Assembly (NCBI GenBank): GCA_907163375.1
Contig: CAJQUW010006999.1
Location: 1 to 64,000, forward strand
Length of the DNA: 64,000 nucleotides
DNA from: Prostheceraeus crozeri
Lineage: Eukaryota > Platyhelminthes > Polycladida > Euryleptidae
Direction of reading: 5' to 3'
Both the position numbers and the translations under genes were made by a program. The notes beneath the pieces were generated by a model that saw only the letters and a program-made list of their open reading frames with translations, was not told the origin of the DNA and did not search any database. The number at the start of each line of letters is the position of its first letter. The stretch's first letter is position 1. Below are positions 23,401-35,979 of the stretch, piece after piece.

Positions 23401-24639
23401 TCAGATTCAATCTGGTTCCTACATATATAAGTAATTTGCTAGAGTAATGGCCCTAAATGCCTCTTACCACTTAGCTTTGCCTTTTAAATCAGAAGAAGCT
23501 GATGAAATTAATTTGAAGTTGTACGGACAGGACCGGAGTTCTAAATGTGATCAGAGAAGAAATCGGATCCATCATTAATGCCTATTCCAAAACAATATTT
23601 CAAGATGTAAAAGAGGCTGAAGTATTTTAAATAATTTAACGATAGCTTAGACCGGCAAGAGTAATCGTAAAACTATTATTATAAATATCAGTGATTTAGT
23701 CATTCAAGCAGAAAAAAATGCAGGTTGATGAAGCTTAAAAACCTGTTTAAGCAGGCAAAGTAAATGGCATTGAAAATCAAGAAAATAAACTTTTAAAGTC
23801 ATTATGCCAATGGAAATTTAATGAATGCGATGTAGAAACGTTAACTAGATGCGGCAGTACATCAGCTAAATTTTCAGTGACGGTCAGAAATCACACAGAA
23901 ATTGCGAATGGCTTCCATTTCTAGCCCATAGCGTCTTATTAACAAAGAGAAAAAATCGACTGGTTTGTCTCCAGATTTTTACTGCAACCAATGAAATTTG
24001 TTTCAACCAATACTGGGCAAACAAAGAATACTGGGCACTAATAAGTGTGCTTATTAGAATTATTTTGCTAAGAATACTGGAAAAATACTGGGCATTCAAA
24101 GAATACTGGGCACTTAATAAGGTGCTGGTATTCATCTGCTACAATTAGGAGATAGAATTTAATAAAAAATATTCCTTACAGACAGACTTGTGTTGTGATT
24201 GTAATCAATTACATTTTCTGATAAGTAGTTTGTAATTTTAATGAACTACAGTTTCAGCCATGTAATTGAGAAGGAATTGCAAAGTCAACACTGCCAAATA
24301 TTCATTCAACATTCAGCATAAATTGCTTTTTTCTCCTCGTCGATAACATGCGTTACAAAAACTGCTAAGAATGCGACATTGTGATATTATACATAGATGT
24401 GTACCAAGGATATAATCAGCGGCGACTTATTTTAAAGAGATTAATTGCGTAACTTATTTTCAAAATCTAAATAAAGATCCGAGAGATTTCTAAAGTTATT
24501 GTAAAGTAATTGAAATATAATTGAAGCTGACTAATTTGTAATTGTAAACAATCACATTGAAAGAGAAGAAATTAGTATTTGTGATGTAATGAGTGATTGA
24601 ATTAATGAATTTTAATATTACAATTAAGTGATTGAATTG
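23401..24639. other. No gene recognised
   Basis: A+T-rich. Between 24.01 and 24.12 kb the word AAAGAATACTGGGCA recurs three to four times with spacers, which gives a minus-strand frame with repeated SAQYSL-type peptides and is not a gene. Confidence 0.5.
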
Positions 24640-25690
24640 TAATGAGTGATTGCGGTATTTCTCACCAAATTATTCTGTGGATATATAAATAAAATCATGA
24701 TCGGACCATTTGCTAAAAATAAAACCTCTTTCACTAACAAGCAAAGCATTTTCAATTCATTGAACACATCTATAAAATTCACTCTAGAAGCACATGAAAA
24801 TATTATCCTCAATTTTTTAGACATTAGTGTCTACAAATAGGGAAGAAATGCATAATACAAGGCACCAAAAATCGCAACATTCAGGAATAGCTCTATATCC
24901 AAAGAGAGTTTTGCTTCGAGCACGTTGAAACTATTTGTACGAAGATCAGTGCTAACTATGTAAGAAGACGTTTGCAGTAATAATCAAATATAAACTAAAT
25001 CCGAAGATAGGCTACAATAGAAGCTTATGGACAATAGATTTTGGCGGTCTGACTGAGAAAATATAAAATCAAACACGAGTAGTAAAGAAGTAAAAAAGTA
25101 CATTAAAAAGTGTAATCAGTTACGACACAATTACTTTTTTATTAACGACAGCAGCGATAGAAAAATATGAAAGCGTGTTAGAAAGAATGAATTTCCCATA
25201 AAACCAGTGAGTAAACCAAAGTAAATTACTTACAGCGCTCTAGAGCATATAAAAAGGGATATAGTCATGCCTGCTTTTCTACTTTAAAGCTAAATCCTCC
25301 TTTCAAGAATATCGCTTAAGACATTGTTTTCGTCAACCTTCGCCCCTATTACAGCTCTTAAGAAAAGTCGGAATGTTGTGTACATAGCAGAAAATGGGAA
25401 TGAAAAAACATTTGAGATGAAAAGTAATATGAATTGCAGTTCGAGAGACCCGTGGTTTATGTCATGTCCCGTGGTTTTTTATGTGGGACAGACAGGAGAC
25501 ACTTTTCGTGCGAGAATTCGAGTACACGGACAGCAAATTCATGATGCTAGATATTAAATTCTCCACACGCAATCATACAGCTTATTTTGCTCAAAATTTA
25601 TCCCCTGTGTTGTTTTACCCTTTACCTATTTCAAAGCTACCACCAAACTGCACAAAATTGTATCAGGAGCAAAAAAGAAAAGCTATGCAT
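24640..25690 (+). mobile_element. PLE-3, decayed Penelope-like element
   Basis: At 24646-24840 a frame ends with SIFNSLNTSIKFTLEAHENI and LNFLDISVYK, the region after the catalytic YVDD in Penelope RT. At 25324-25557 a frame has CSSRDPWFMSCPVVFYVGQT and TFRARIRVHGQQIHD, a GIY-YIG endonuclease of the YVGQT type, and a third short frame continues with a NHTAYFAQNLSPV stretch. It is more decayed than PLE-1 and of another lineage. Plus strand. Confidence 0.6.
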
Positions 25691-26040
25691 TAAATATCTG
25701 GGACTCACACTGAATCGTGACATGTAGTTTTGCCCTTGTCCATGATATATACTTCTGACTTTGCCATCATGACCTCTAACTTCTAACCGCCATTTGAATT
25801 CCTGATCTATGCAATTTAGAATTCTAAGTACATATAATTTTGTATGATAATTTTCATTAAAGATCAAGTCCTTGACAAGTCTGGTGACAGACAAAAACCG
25901 ATAGGGCGCTTTAGTTAAACGATTTTTTCTTCGATAATTCCGTGTCATATTTTCATTGGATTATTTACTGGCCATTTTTGGGATTTACCCTTTTCTAATT
26001 TATATTTATTAGTAGAATTGAGAACAATTAGTGTTTAGAG

Positions 26041-26092
26041 CGCACGACATGTTTCGGCCATCTACCATGCCATCTTCAGGTGAACAAAAGTA
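26041..26092 (-). ncRNA. Hammerhead ribozyme candidate at PLE-4 terminus
   Basis: On the minus strand: CAC (26082-26080), CUGAAGA (26079-26073), stem II GGC...GCC, GAAA (26055-26052), C-AU-G-U-C with cleavage after C at 26046 (GUC, the classic triplet), and stem I GUG (26045-26043) pairing the CAC. One extra U precedes stem II. Complete core, short stem I. Confidence 0.5.
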
Positions 26093-26271
26093 TGTACAGC
26101 ATAAAATTCTCTTAAATATAAAATCCACAGCTACATCAGATGATATGATGGTCACATTTCAAGGCTAAAATCAATCGCCAAATCATTGGATTGGTCATTC
26201 ACAGCAGTCACAGTAGAAAATGTTCGTAGAATCATGAAATAAAATCAATTTTATCCACAACTACAAATTTA

Positions 26272-26572
26272 AGGCGCGTTCACACTAGCACGATAAAGAT
26301 GACGATAAATTGAAATAAAATCCCTCTACATGTGCAGCTTAGGTGCTGTTCACATTAGCCTGATATTCTCAAAGATAAATCGTTCAGCGATAAAATTAGT
26401 AAAATTGATAGTTAAAAAATTGTAAAATAGTATAAAATTATGTAGTTGAACGATTTTATTGTCACGATAAATCGTCACAATGTGAGCAGCGCAGTCCAAC
26501 GATAAATTGTTAATCTGAGAAAATGAAATACTGTCACGATTTTATTGTTATCGTACTAGTGTGAACGCGCCT
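26272..26572. mobile_element. PIF/Harbinger-type MITE inserted in PLE-4
   Basis: A 301-bp element with 25-bp terminal inverted repeats starting AGGCGCGTTCACACTAG (one mismatch between ends) and flanked by TTA on both sides (26269-26271 and 26573-26575). A 3-bp TTA/TAA target duplication and GGCGCGTTCACAC-type ends are typical of Harbinger-derived MITEs. It has no coding capacity. It interrupts PLE-4 sequence that is continuous on its two sides, so it is younger than PLE-4. Confidence 0.85.
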
Positions 26573-27126
26573 TTAGGCATAGATTCATGGAGCTTCACCA
26601 GGTTATTGTCCGATTTCTTTAATAGAATAGATTCTAGATATCTAGGGTACCTCGTCTGAGAAACGACCTTGAAATTGTCTGTGTGAGAAGAGTGAACATG
26701 CAAGCTACTTTCAGTGTAGCCTTTCAAGTGTTCATTCATCCCAGTGATGAAATTCCTGATGAAACTACCCATGTAGCACTTATCACAGTGCTCACAAGAA
26801 TACAGGAATACTTATAGACAATATTTGACTTGAGCTCGGCAGACACTTTGACTTTGTTAGCAAAGAACACGCTGGTTTTAAGAGTCTGGAAGACAGGGCG
26901 GATTTTGACACTAGGAGAAATAATTTTTTGATATCTTTTAGGCCTATATGTCTTCTTAAAGTATTTTCTCCCTCAGCAATGAAGGGGTAATGAAACCATT
27001 TTTTGAAAAGCAGTAGTGATAGTACTCGCAGACTTGTGATGGTTGCTGATATTAGAATTTATCTTCAAAGCGCGGCTGAAAAGTCTATTCACCAGCATAC
27101 CTGTCAATGGTGCAATCGAACATATT

Positions 27127-27714
27127 TGTTGAGTTCGAATGCTGTTATGCGGTTTTTTCTTTCTGTGCTTCATTGTTATCCTGATGTTTGTCTTTGGTCC
27201 GATGTCTAAGTCATGAGATCTTTAATGTATGTCGTTTTGAAGTCTATGATGTTTGTTGTAAGATGTAGAGATCACTTTATTAGTTTTGGTGTCGCATTTC
27301 TTTGTTTGTTTGTATTTCTATGGATGCGCTAGTTATGTAACTTATGTGAGATCTATGTATGATTTTCCTGGCAAAGACTATCATATCGAACTCACTTGTG
27401 ACCATCTTTGAATTTTGAACTGATAAGCTAAAATCTTCTTTGTACAGTCCATGCATCAAGTATAGTCTTTAAGTTTTGTTGGTGCTAGTTTATCGACTAA
27501 TCGGTAAGTCATTGCATATTTGCGATGTCAATTGTACATAATTGTGTAAATCATGCCTTTTTTTGTAGAAACCGTTTTTGTCTCTTGGTCAATGTCCTTT
27601 CTCTGAAAATTAAAGTTTCAAGTATAAAAATATCTTCACTGAAAAGGATCTTTTTCTTTATGGGGCAAATTCGCGTGCTCGAAGTCCTAAAACTTTGCCA
27701 GTAAAGTTTTAACA
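27127..27714 (+). repeat. 5' LTR of the BEL/Pao element
   Basis: 588 bp, TG...CA ends, preceded by ATATT. It matches 32073-32660 almost base for base. Confidence 0.9.
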
Positions 27715-28190
27715 GTTTCGATTAATGATTAAACTACAAAGCAGTTTCGATAAGTCCTGCAAAGCAGTGTCAATTATGGTCTCAAGATAATCTGCGAACA
27801 AAGTTAAGCAAGCAAAGAAGATCTGCGACTTCATTGAATTCTTGAATGATCAACACAAATTCCAAGTCGTTTACCGCCTCCGTCTCAATCTTCTAAGTCA
27901 AGTCAAGTCAAAGTGAAGTTGATTCGAGGTTCCAAGTTCAAGTTCCATTCAAGTAATTGACGGTAATAAGTGATTTTTCCAAGAACTCAGTAAGTCAACG
28001 ATTGATTCTCTATTGAAGCAGTATTTTGAGTACTTTTCATGCGAATTATACATTATAGTGCATGCATAATCGTACATTTGTTGCATAAAAAGCGCATCCT
28101 TTTATTTGAACATTTTATAAAGGTGTATGTACTCGGTAATACGTTCGTATAATCATCCTTCAATATTCGCAATTTTGTGGTAGGAATTCA

Positions 28191-31100
28191 TTGTTATTAG
28201 TCTCTATGTTGAGTATGTCTGAGCTGAGTAGAATCAGTAGAATTCGCGGTTTCACTAGAGCTAAGATAACGAAAACATTGAGTAAAGCTGAGGAAGCGAT
28301 TGATTCAAATAATTTGAATGAAATTTCTGCATTAATTGAAACGCTGACTTCATCTTTAAAAATTGTAACAAAACAGAACGAGGATATTCTTGAGTTATTA
28401 GAAGATGATAATGCTGATGAAGAAATTGAACAAGCATTAGAGTATGAGTTAAAGGTACAAACAATGATTAATACTTTGAACGAAATTGCAAAAAGGAGTG
28501 TTAGTTCTACTTGTAATAGTAATAATTCTGATAATTTGGTCGAAGTCTTGAAAGAGCAAAATGACATCGCGATTTCACTCGGGAAATTGCAGGATAAAGC
28601 AAGTCTACCGCCGAAAGAAATTCAGATTTTTGATGGTTCCGATATTACGAACTTTAAGCTGTTTCAAAATGCTTTCTCTAGAATTATTGAGACTAAGACT
28701 GATAATGATGCCGATCGTATTTATTACCTAGAGCAATATACTTTGGGGATGCCAAGAGATCTTGTAAGAAGTTGTTGTCACATGAATCCAACTGTAGGTT
28801 ATAAGACTGCATGGAAGATGCTAATTGATAAGTACGGGAATGATTTTGAAGTTTCCTGTGCGTTCTTACATAAGTTGGAATTGTGGCCAGAAATTAGTCA
28901 TGAAGACGGCATTGAGTTAGAAAAATTCAGTGTCTTCTTGCGAAGTTGTCTGAATTATATGGAGAACGTCAGTTCACTCAATCAGTTGGATAGTCCGAAG
29001 GAAATAAGGTCGATAATCCTCAAGTTACCTTATAAAATGCGCGAAGCTTGGCGTACAAGAGTGTTGAAAATCCGAGAATTAGGATATGATGTGATATTCA
29101 AGGATCTTGTCGAATTTGTTGAACGACAATCGAAGTTGATAAACATGCCGATATACGGAGATTTGAAAAATACAGGTAAACCCAAAAGTAGTGATCATAA
29201 GCAGACAGATTCCTTTCGACAGAATAAGTATGTCTCTAAAGCTAAGCAGTTGGGTAAATCAGTCTCTTTGTCCACAAATATTCAGGAACATGAAGCTTGT
29301 AATCAAAGTGATGCACAGTCTAAGACAAGTTCACATATATCTTCGCGTGAATGTGTATTTTGCAAATGCAATGATCATGATCTAAACTCGTGTAGTTCAT
29401 TTTTGAAACTAGCGTTAGATAAAAGACAAGCGTTTATTCGTACGAATTCCTTATGCTTCGGTTGTCTGATTAAAGGTCATCATTCGAAAGGTTGTAGGAA
29501 AAAGTTAACGTGTAATACATGTAATAAGAGTCACCCTACTTGCCTTCATGAAAATCGAGCGAAGCAATCCACTCATTTTGTTAGTAGTGAGAAGTCGTGT
29601 TCTTCGACTTCTACAGAGAGCAAAAGTTGTCATACTGGGGCCGGTGCAGCTAATCGTGTAGCTTTGGCACTTATACCTGTAAAAGTTAGGTCAAGCAACA
29701 GTAGACAATCTGTAGTTACGTACGCCGCTCTCGACAACTTTAGTTCTGATTGTTTTGTATCTGACAGCGTAATGAAAAGTTTAGGAATTAAAGGGAAATC
29801 AGAAGAAATAAGATTAACAACAATGGAGAAGTTCCAAAGTCCAACGATGACTACAGTTGTAAATGGGCTTGAAATAACCGATCTTGACGAAAATGAAATC
29901 GTTCATCTTCCTCCGACCTATTCCCGCCCTGAATTACCAGTTTCCACTAACGATATTGCGAAAAGAAATGAGTTCTACAAATGGTCACATCTTAGGGAAA
30001 TTCCTATCATTGAAGTTGATGCCGAAGTAGGTTTACTTATAGGAATTAATGTTCCAGAAATGTTGAAACCCTTAGAAGTTGTAAGTGGGTCTCCTAATGA
30101 ACCGTTTGCCACTAGACATAAGTTGGGGTGGACAATTAGTGGGCCAATGAACTTGAATTCCGAAGATATCGTCAGAGTGTGCAGGACACAAATACAAAGA
30201 CTGAGTGACATTGAAACAAAATTAAACATGATGTATTCACGAGATTTTTATGATAACGAATCCGATTTGTGTAACCCTTCGATAGAAGACAAAATGTGGG
30301 AAGTAAAAGTGTCATCAGGTACATTCCAAGATGGTCATTACGTTATTCCATTACCTTTACGGCAGGAAAGCTTAACAGGTATCGATAACAAACATCAAGC
30401 TTTACAAAGACTCTTTTCTTTAAGAAAACGTCTTTCTAAAGATACCATATATCATAAAAATTATTCTGAGTTTATGGATCATATGTTGAAAAACCGTTTT
30501 ATGGAAGAGGTGCCTGTTGACGAATTATCTAGTACGAAAAATGTCTGGTATCTGGTACATCATGGAGTGTACCATAAGGAGAAGCAGAAAGTGCGTGTAG
30601 TTTTCAATTGCTCGTTGCCTTACCAAGGTAAGTCTCTGAATTCCATGCTGCTTCAAGGACCGGACTTGACAAATAGTCTGATTGGGGTACTTCTTCGATT
30701 TAGAGAAGGGTGCTTTGCATTCTCTGGTGACATTGAGAAAATGTTTTACCAGGTGAAAGTACCTAAAAGTCAATATGATTATATGCGACTGTTTTGGTAT
30801 CCAAATGGGGATCTGAGTATCGAACCATCCCAGTACAGACTTACTGTTCACGTTTTCGGAGCAGTTTCGTCACCTAGCTGCGCGAATTATGCTCTTCGTC
30901 AAACTGTTTTGGATGGCAGAAATAGTTATCCAGATTCAGTAGTTAAGACTGTTCTCCGAAACTTTTATGTCGACGACGTATTGAAATCTGTTGATAATGA
31001 AGACGACTCAATTCAGTTACTTCATCAACTTAAGAGTGCATGCTTACAGGGAGGTTTTAGATTAACCAAATTTGTAAGTAACTCGGAAAAGGTAATTGGG

Positions 31101-31952
31101 TCTGTATCGGAAAATGACCGCGCTAACAATTTACAGAATCTTTCTTTGAATTTTGATGATCATGTTGATGCAATTCAAAACGCTCTCGGTGTAAAATAGA
31201 ATTTGACAACCGATAAGCTTAGTTTTAAGATCAAGTCTCAAGAAATTGTTTCTACGAGGAGAGGAGTTCTGTCTTGCATCTTTTCGATTTTTGATCCTCT
31301 TGGACGTCTGTGTCCAGTAGTTTTGATTGCAAAACGTATTTTTCAAGAGTTATGTCGTTTAAAGACAGACTGGGATGATATACTTCCTGAAAAGGAGAAA
31401 CAGATTTGGGAACGATGGATCTCAAATCTGTCGAAGTTAGCTGAATATGAAGTCCCAAGAGCTTTAAAGACAAAAAGTTTCATTGATTCGAAATGCTCGA
31501 TACATATATTTTCTGATGGAAGCGAAGTTGCTTATGGAGCTGTAGCGTACGCCAGATTCGAAAACCCAAATCAGATTGTTCACTGCTCCCTAATTTACGC
31601 AAAATCACGGTTAGCTCCCATCAAGAAAATTACAATACCCAGGTTGGAGCTTACAGCAGCGAAGCTCGCAGTTACCATTAAGGGTATTCTGAACTCTGAA
31701 TTAGAACTCAGAGTTGATAGTTTTACATTTTGGACTGATAGTACAACAGTCTTACGATATCTGAATAACGAAACAACCAGATATCACCGATTCGTTGCAA
31801 ATCGAATAACGTATATTAATGAACGAACTGATACTAATCAATGGCGTTATGTTCCATCTGAACAGAATCCCTCTGACATTGCAAGTCGAGGAATCGAGAT
31901 GGATAAGGAAATCATTTTAAAATGGATAAGGGGTAATGAAACCATTTTTTGA
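28191..31952 (+). pseudogene. BEL/Pao gag-pol coding region (fossil)
   Basis: Recognisable parts in order: a helical gag-like start (about 28.2-28.6 kb); a DUF1759-type segment typical of Pao elements (about 28.6-29.1 kb); clustered Cys/His zinc-knuckle-like motifs (about 29.35-29.56 kb, CFGCLIKGHHSKGC); a retropepsin-like region (about 29.7-29.9 kb); reverse transcriptase with VRVVFNCS, GDIEKMFYQV and a NFYVDDVL catalytic box (about 30.5-31.1 kb); and an RNase H-like region (about 31.5-31.9 kb, IFSDGSEVAYGAVAY). It looks broken and is treated as a fossil. Confidence 0.9.
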
Positions 31953-32072
31953 AAAGCAGTAGTGATAGTACTCGCAGACTTGTGATGGTTGCTGATATTA
32001 GAATTTATCTTCAAAGCGCGGCTGAAAAGTCTATTCACCAGCATACCTGTCAATGGTGCCATCGAACATATT

Positions 32073-32660
32073 TGTTGAGTTCGAATGCTGTTATGCGGTT
32101 TTTTCTTTCTGTGCTTCATTGTTATCCTGATGTTTGTCTTTGGTCCGATGTCTAAGTCATGAGATCTTTAATGTATGTCGTTTTGAAGTCTATGATGTTT
32201 GTTGTAAGATGTAGAGATCACTTTATTAGTTTTGGTGTCGCATTTCTTTGTTTGTTTGTATTTCTATGGATGCGCTAGTTATGTAACTTATGTGAGATCT
32301 ATGTATGATTTTCCTGGCAAAGACTATCATATCGAACTCACTTGTGACCATCTTTGAATTTTGAACTGATAAGCTAAAATCTTCTTTGTACAGTCCATGC
32401 ATCAAGTATAGTCTTTAAGTTTTGTTGGTGCTAGTTTATCGACTAATCGGTAAGTCATTGCATATTTGCGATGTCAATTGTACATAATTGTGTAAATCGT
32501 GCCTTTTTTTGTAGAAACCGTTTTTGTCTCTTGGTCAATGTCCTTTCTCTGAAAATTAAAGTTTCAAGTATAAAAATATCTTCACTGAAAAGGATCTTTT
32601 TCTTTATGGGGCAAATTCGCGTGCTCGAAGTCCTAAAACTTTGCCAGTAAAGTTTTAACA
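32073..32660 (+). repeat. 3' LTR of the BEL/Pao element
   Basis: 588 bp, TG...CA ends, ATATT on both sides. It is directly preceded (31928-32072) by a 145-bp copy of PLE-4 sequence that also precedes the left LTR at 26982-27126. Confidence 0.9.
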
Positions 32661-33185
32661 ATATTGTTCTTATGATTTCTGAAGATGAAATCCCTACGGA
32701 AAACGGGCCATGAGAGAGCTACTGAAGTTCTACCAACATTCTTATATCTTTCAATGAAGAATTGTACGCTCAAGTGGATGGGATGTCTATGGGTTCATGT
32801 CTCGCCCCAACGATGGCTGCATTTGCCAAAGACAATGACATGCTTGAGAAGCAATTGAAAAAATTTGTCGTTACTGGCCCAGTGTTTTACAAACGGTATG
32901 TGGACGATATACATTTTGCGAGATGAATGCTGATATTTATGCTTTTCATTCCTTTTTGAATGGATTGAATCCTGAGATTGACTATATCTATGAAGAGGAA
33001 GTCAATGGTGGTCTTACTTTCTTGGATACCGTAATTCCGAAAAATACTGATACCTTCGACACTACCTGGCATATTTTCCAAAGCGATATGGATTGGCTGC
33101 CATGATCACTTTTCAGCCGCGCTTTAAAAATATATTCTAATATCAGCAATTATCGCAAGTCTGCGATTACTATCACTAGTGCGAG
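32661..33185 (+). mobile_element. PLE-5, RT fragment in opposite orientation to PLE-4
   Basis: Directly after the BEL element. On the plus strand it reads MISEDEIP, then ELYAQVDGMSMGSCLAPTMA, YKRYVDDI, NADIYAFHSFLNGLNPEIDY and EEEVNGGLTFLDTVI, ending with an SRALKIYSNISNYRKSA-like stretch near 33.17 kb. These match residues about 300-480 of the PLE-1 RT. PLE-4 on the other side of the BEL element is on the minus strand, so the two flanks are inverted with respect to each other. Confidence 0.8.
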
Positions 33186-35190
33186 AGCTACTGACATTTT
33201 CTTCCTAAATTCGCGCGCGAGCTTCTTATTATTTTTAATATGTAGATTGTCACCCAACTTCAGTAAAAAGACATTCTTAAGTTTTACTCCCAGTCATCTT
33301 GCAAGTTGCAAAGTTTTCTCAAATTATATCAAACATCGCAAATTCACATTTGTTTATCTTAATCGATTAATCGATGTACTTCTGAGTTACATACACTCAA
33401 TAACGCAATGATTCAGTATGCATTTGAAAACTCAAAATGAGAGCTGTCACTTTTATGATCATGATTGCACTTTTAGGACGGAATTTTTCATCACCAGCCA
33501 GAAATGCGACATCTCTCATTACCGATAACTTGACCGATTTGCTGATAAAGATAATGAAAACTTCATGACAGCTAGGCGACAGCCCATGTTATTGTCGCAG
33601 ATAAACAAAGAGTCTAACCTGATCACGAAAATGATATTCACAGAATTTCTTTTCGGTACAACACGTTTTGTTTATCGACTTTGTGAACTATGTAGCAGGT
33701 GCTAAATATGAAATAAACTATTCGTATTTTAACTTCTATTCAACTTCTGGCTTCTATTGTATTCCGACAAGACGGCTTCCGTATCACCTGCGTGTGATGC
33801 ATTTCGGTCACTCTTGATTACTGTTTAAGTTTCTAGCAGGCCATGTCAGCTCGTCAGATCAGCGCTAATTGTGGTCCGCAATGAATCGGTTCAATATCTA
33901 TTCAACAAGAGTTCCATTTTTCAGTATTTAGTTCAACCGACAGACTTGTCCATAGAAATCCGACTTCGCGGAAGTTAGTGGGACTGCAATAAGCAATGTT
34001 TGTTGATGGCAATTTCAACTGCTCGGTCAGACACCGATCTATGTAATTTTTGATGCTGTTCATTAAATTCTGCCGTTTGAATATTAAACCGATTTAATTT
34101 TCTGCCGGTAAATAGTTTTGAACGACAGTATAATAGCGAAGTCGACTGAAAATTCTGCCGTTTTATTCTACCGGCAGAGTTAATATAATTATATAGTAGT
34201 TAATGTAATATATTATATTATATATATATTATTATATATACTAACACTATATTAGTTAATATAATATTATATAATATTAGTATGTACTATATAGAGTTTA
34301 ATATATAATGAACAGATATATGATATTCTATATTAGTATAATATTAATATTATTTATATAATATTATTATTATTTACTATATTATATATCTAATATATGT
34401 TAATTATATAATTATATTAATTCAATCAAGCAATATATTATGATTTCAGCTCAATTTGGCCAAAAAAGAGACATGCTGGCAATATACATTCCGACGCATA
34501 TGCAATGTGCCTCCATAAGAGATAAAAAATCAAAGTAGCTCTTTTTTTCATATTAACAGCAATTTGATTCTTAAAAATTAGAATGGTGCATAAATCTGAA
34601 TAAACTAATTAATCTTTTCCTTATTCCGTGCCAGTGACTTCATAAAAATACTTAGAACAAACTCCAGAATGGAAGAAATTTAAATAGTTCTTTTTTAAAT
34701 CAGAGGACGAGAGCTGAGATGAAACGCAGAGTTTGTATAAATCTAGCTTATCCTCGGGAAAGTACTCGTACTTGTCCATAAAGTGATCGCACATCATCTA
34801 TGCCTCAATGTGAGACGTGTCATTTCATCGCTTTGCAAATTCGGGGATCATACCAAAGAATACGTCCTTTCTTTTGGTCTCGATCTAAGAACCTGAGCAC
34901 TTCCCCACAGGAAGTTTTACTTCAAGTCATTGGATTACTACGAGGAAAGGAAATTTATAAATGATCATATCATCATGATTTATCATGTTTAGTAGATCAT
35001 CCCTGAAAATGCTGGACAAATACAACATTATGCCGCATAGCGGACAAAATACCAAAATACCGGACTGTCCGGTATAAATACAGGACGTTGGCAACCCTAT
35101 GTATGAAGCTCTACTTCCATTCTAGAGGCTTTATTGTTATGATTTCTATGCGCATCTATGTGAAAGCACGTGCGATCTTGCGTCACTATC
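33186..35190. other. No gene; extreme A+T tract at 34.18-34.44 kb
   Basis: No coding sequence recognised. From about 34,180 to 34,440 the sequence is almost only A and T in irregular order, with TAATATA words. The stretch ending GTTGGCAACCCTATG near 35,090 resembles a hAT-type transposon end, but no partner end was found. Confidence 0.5.
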
Positions 35191-35435
35191 AGTTCGGCAG
35201 CCAGAACGAGTTTCTGCAGGGAACGAGGCCGAAATTGAGACTTTCACAGAATGATGTACACCCTATGCCTTCCACAAATCAGCACGTCTGCCGAGTTCTA
35301 GGTAGTACTTTATATTGTCAGACAAGATCAAAGAAAAACAAATGTAAATCCAATGGGACGCAGATTGCAGTTTTTGGTTAAAATGAAATTTTCTATATTT
35401 TCTCTGATTGAACGAAAAGCAATAAGCCCAGAGTC
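35191..35435 (+). repeat. Dispersed repeat R1, copy 2
   Basis: Second copy of the repeat at 7655-7895, same strand, starting AGTTCGGCAGCCAGAACGAG. Confidence 0.65.
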
Positions 35436-35669
35436 ATAATTTTTGGCATGGAATGTCTTTAGGTCATTTCCATTCATGTTTATGCACCCTTGTCTATAAA
35501 GCTAAACACATTTCGATTTGGCGAGCCTTTTAATGTCGGTAAACACAAATATTTTGAGTAACGTTATCCACAGTCAACCACATTCTCACATATTTTGCCG
35601 ATCAGAAGCATAATAATAGCACATGCACATAATGGGAAATGACCTGAAGACATTATATTTTAAAAATCT

Positions 35670-35896
35670 AAAAGGCGGCCAACAATGATCCCCTGCTTTT
35701 TTCTATTGAAGTCTATATCTAAAATGCCGGGCTACAATGATATCATTGTCTACTTATATTTCTAAATCTATGGTGCAATGATATAGGAATAATGGCATTA
35801 CCCGGCCGTCATTTTTCAATACTTATAACATAGAAGTTTCTGAAAAGATCATAGACTTCTAAATTGTAGAAGAATGTTCAGTTACAGGAAGTCTAT

Positions 35897-35979
<83 letters not shown>

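Larger units (their letters stand above)
26041..27126 (-). mobile_element. PLE-4, 3' part of a PLE-1-family element
   Basis: A minus-strand relative of PLE-1. It starts with a terminal repeat carrying a hammerhead (26.04-26.09 kb), then continues with sequence alignable to 12.74-12.90 kb. A MITE is inserted at 26272-26572. A GIY-YIG piece follows at 26548-26772 (RNFITGMNEHLKG, DNFKVVSQTRYPRYLES), and then RT C-terminal codons (FSRALKINSNISNHHKSAS) up to 27126, where the BEL element begins. It lacks the rest of RT on this side. Confidence 0.8.
27127..32660 (+). mobile_element. BEL/Pao LTR retrotransposon (fossil), inserted at PLE sequence
   Basis: A BEL/Pao-family element with two 588-bp LTRs that begin TGTTGA and end TTAACA and that differ by a single base by eye, so it is very young. 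The outer flanks carry the same 5-bp ATATT duplication (27122-27126 and 32661-32665). The internal part encodes a gag-pol region of this family. It looks broken, with about two breaks. PLE sequence lies on both outer sides, and a 145-bp piece of PLE-4 also stands directly before the right LTR. Confidence 0.9.

Noticed and set aside
24009-24122. CRISPR-like short repeats (AAAGAATACTGGGCA)
   Set aside because: Only three to four imperfect units with irregular spacing in an animal genome; simple local duplication.
25707-25874. Minus-strand frame (KDLIFNENYHTKLYVLRILN...) with a good acceptor (TCTGTCACCAG) and donor (GT|GTGAGT) as a gene B exon
   Set aside because: Composition is protein-like, but its exit phase does not fit the WSC exon's entry phase and no domain is recognisable; kept only as a possibility.
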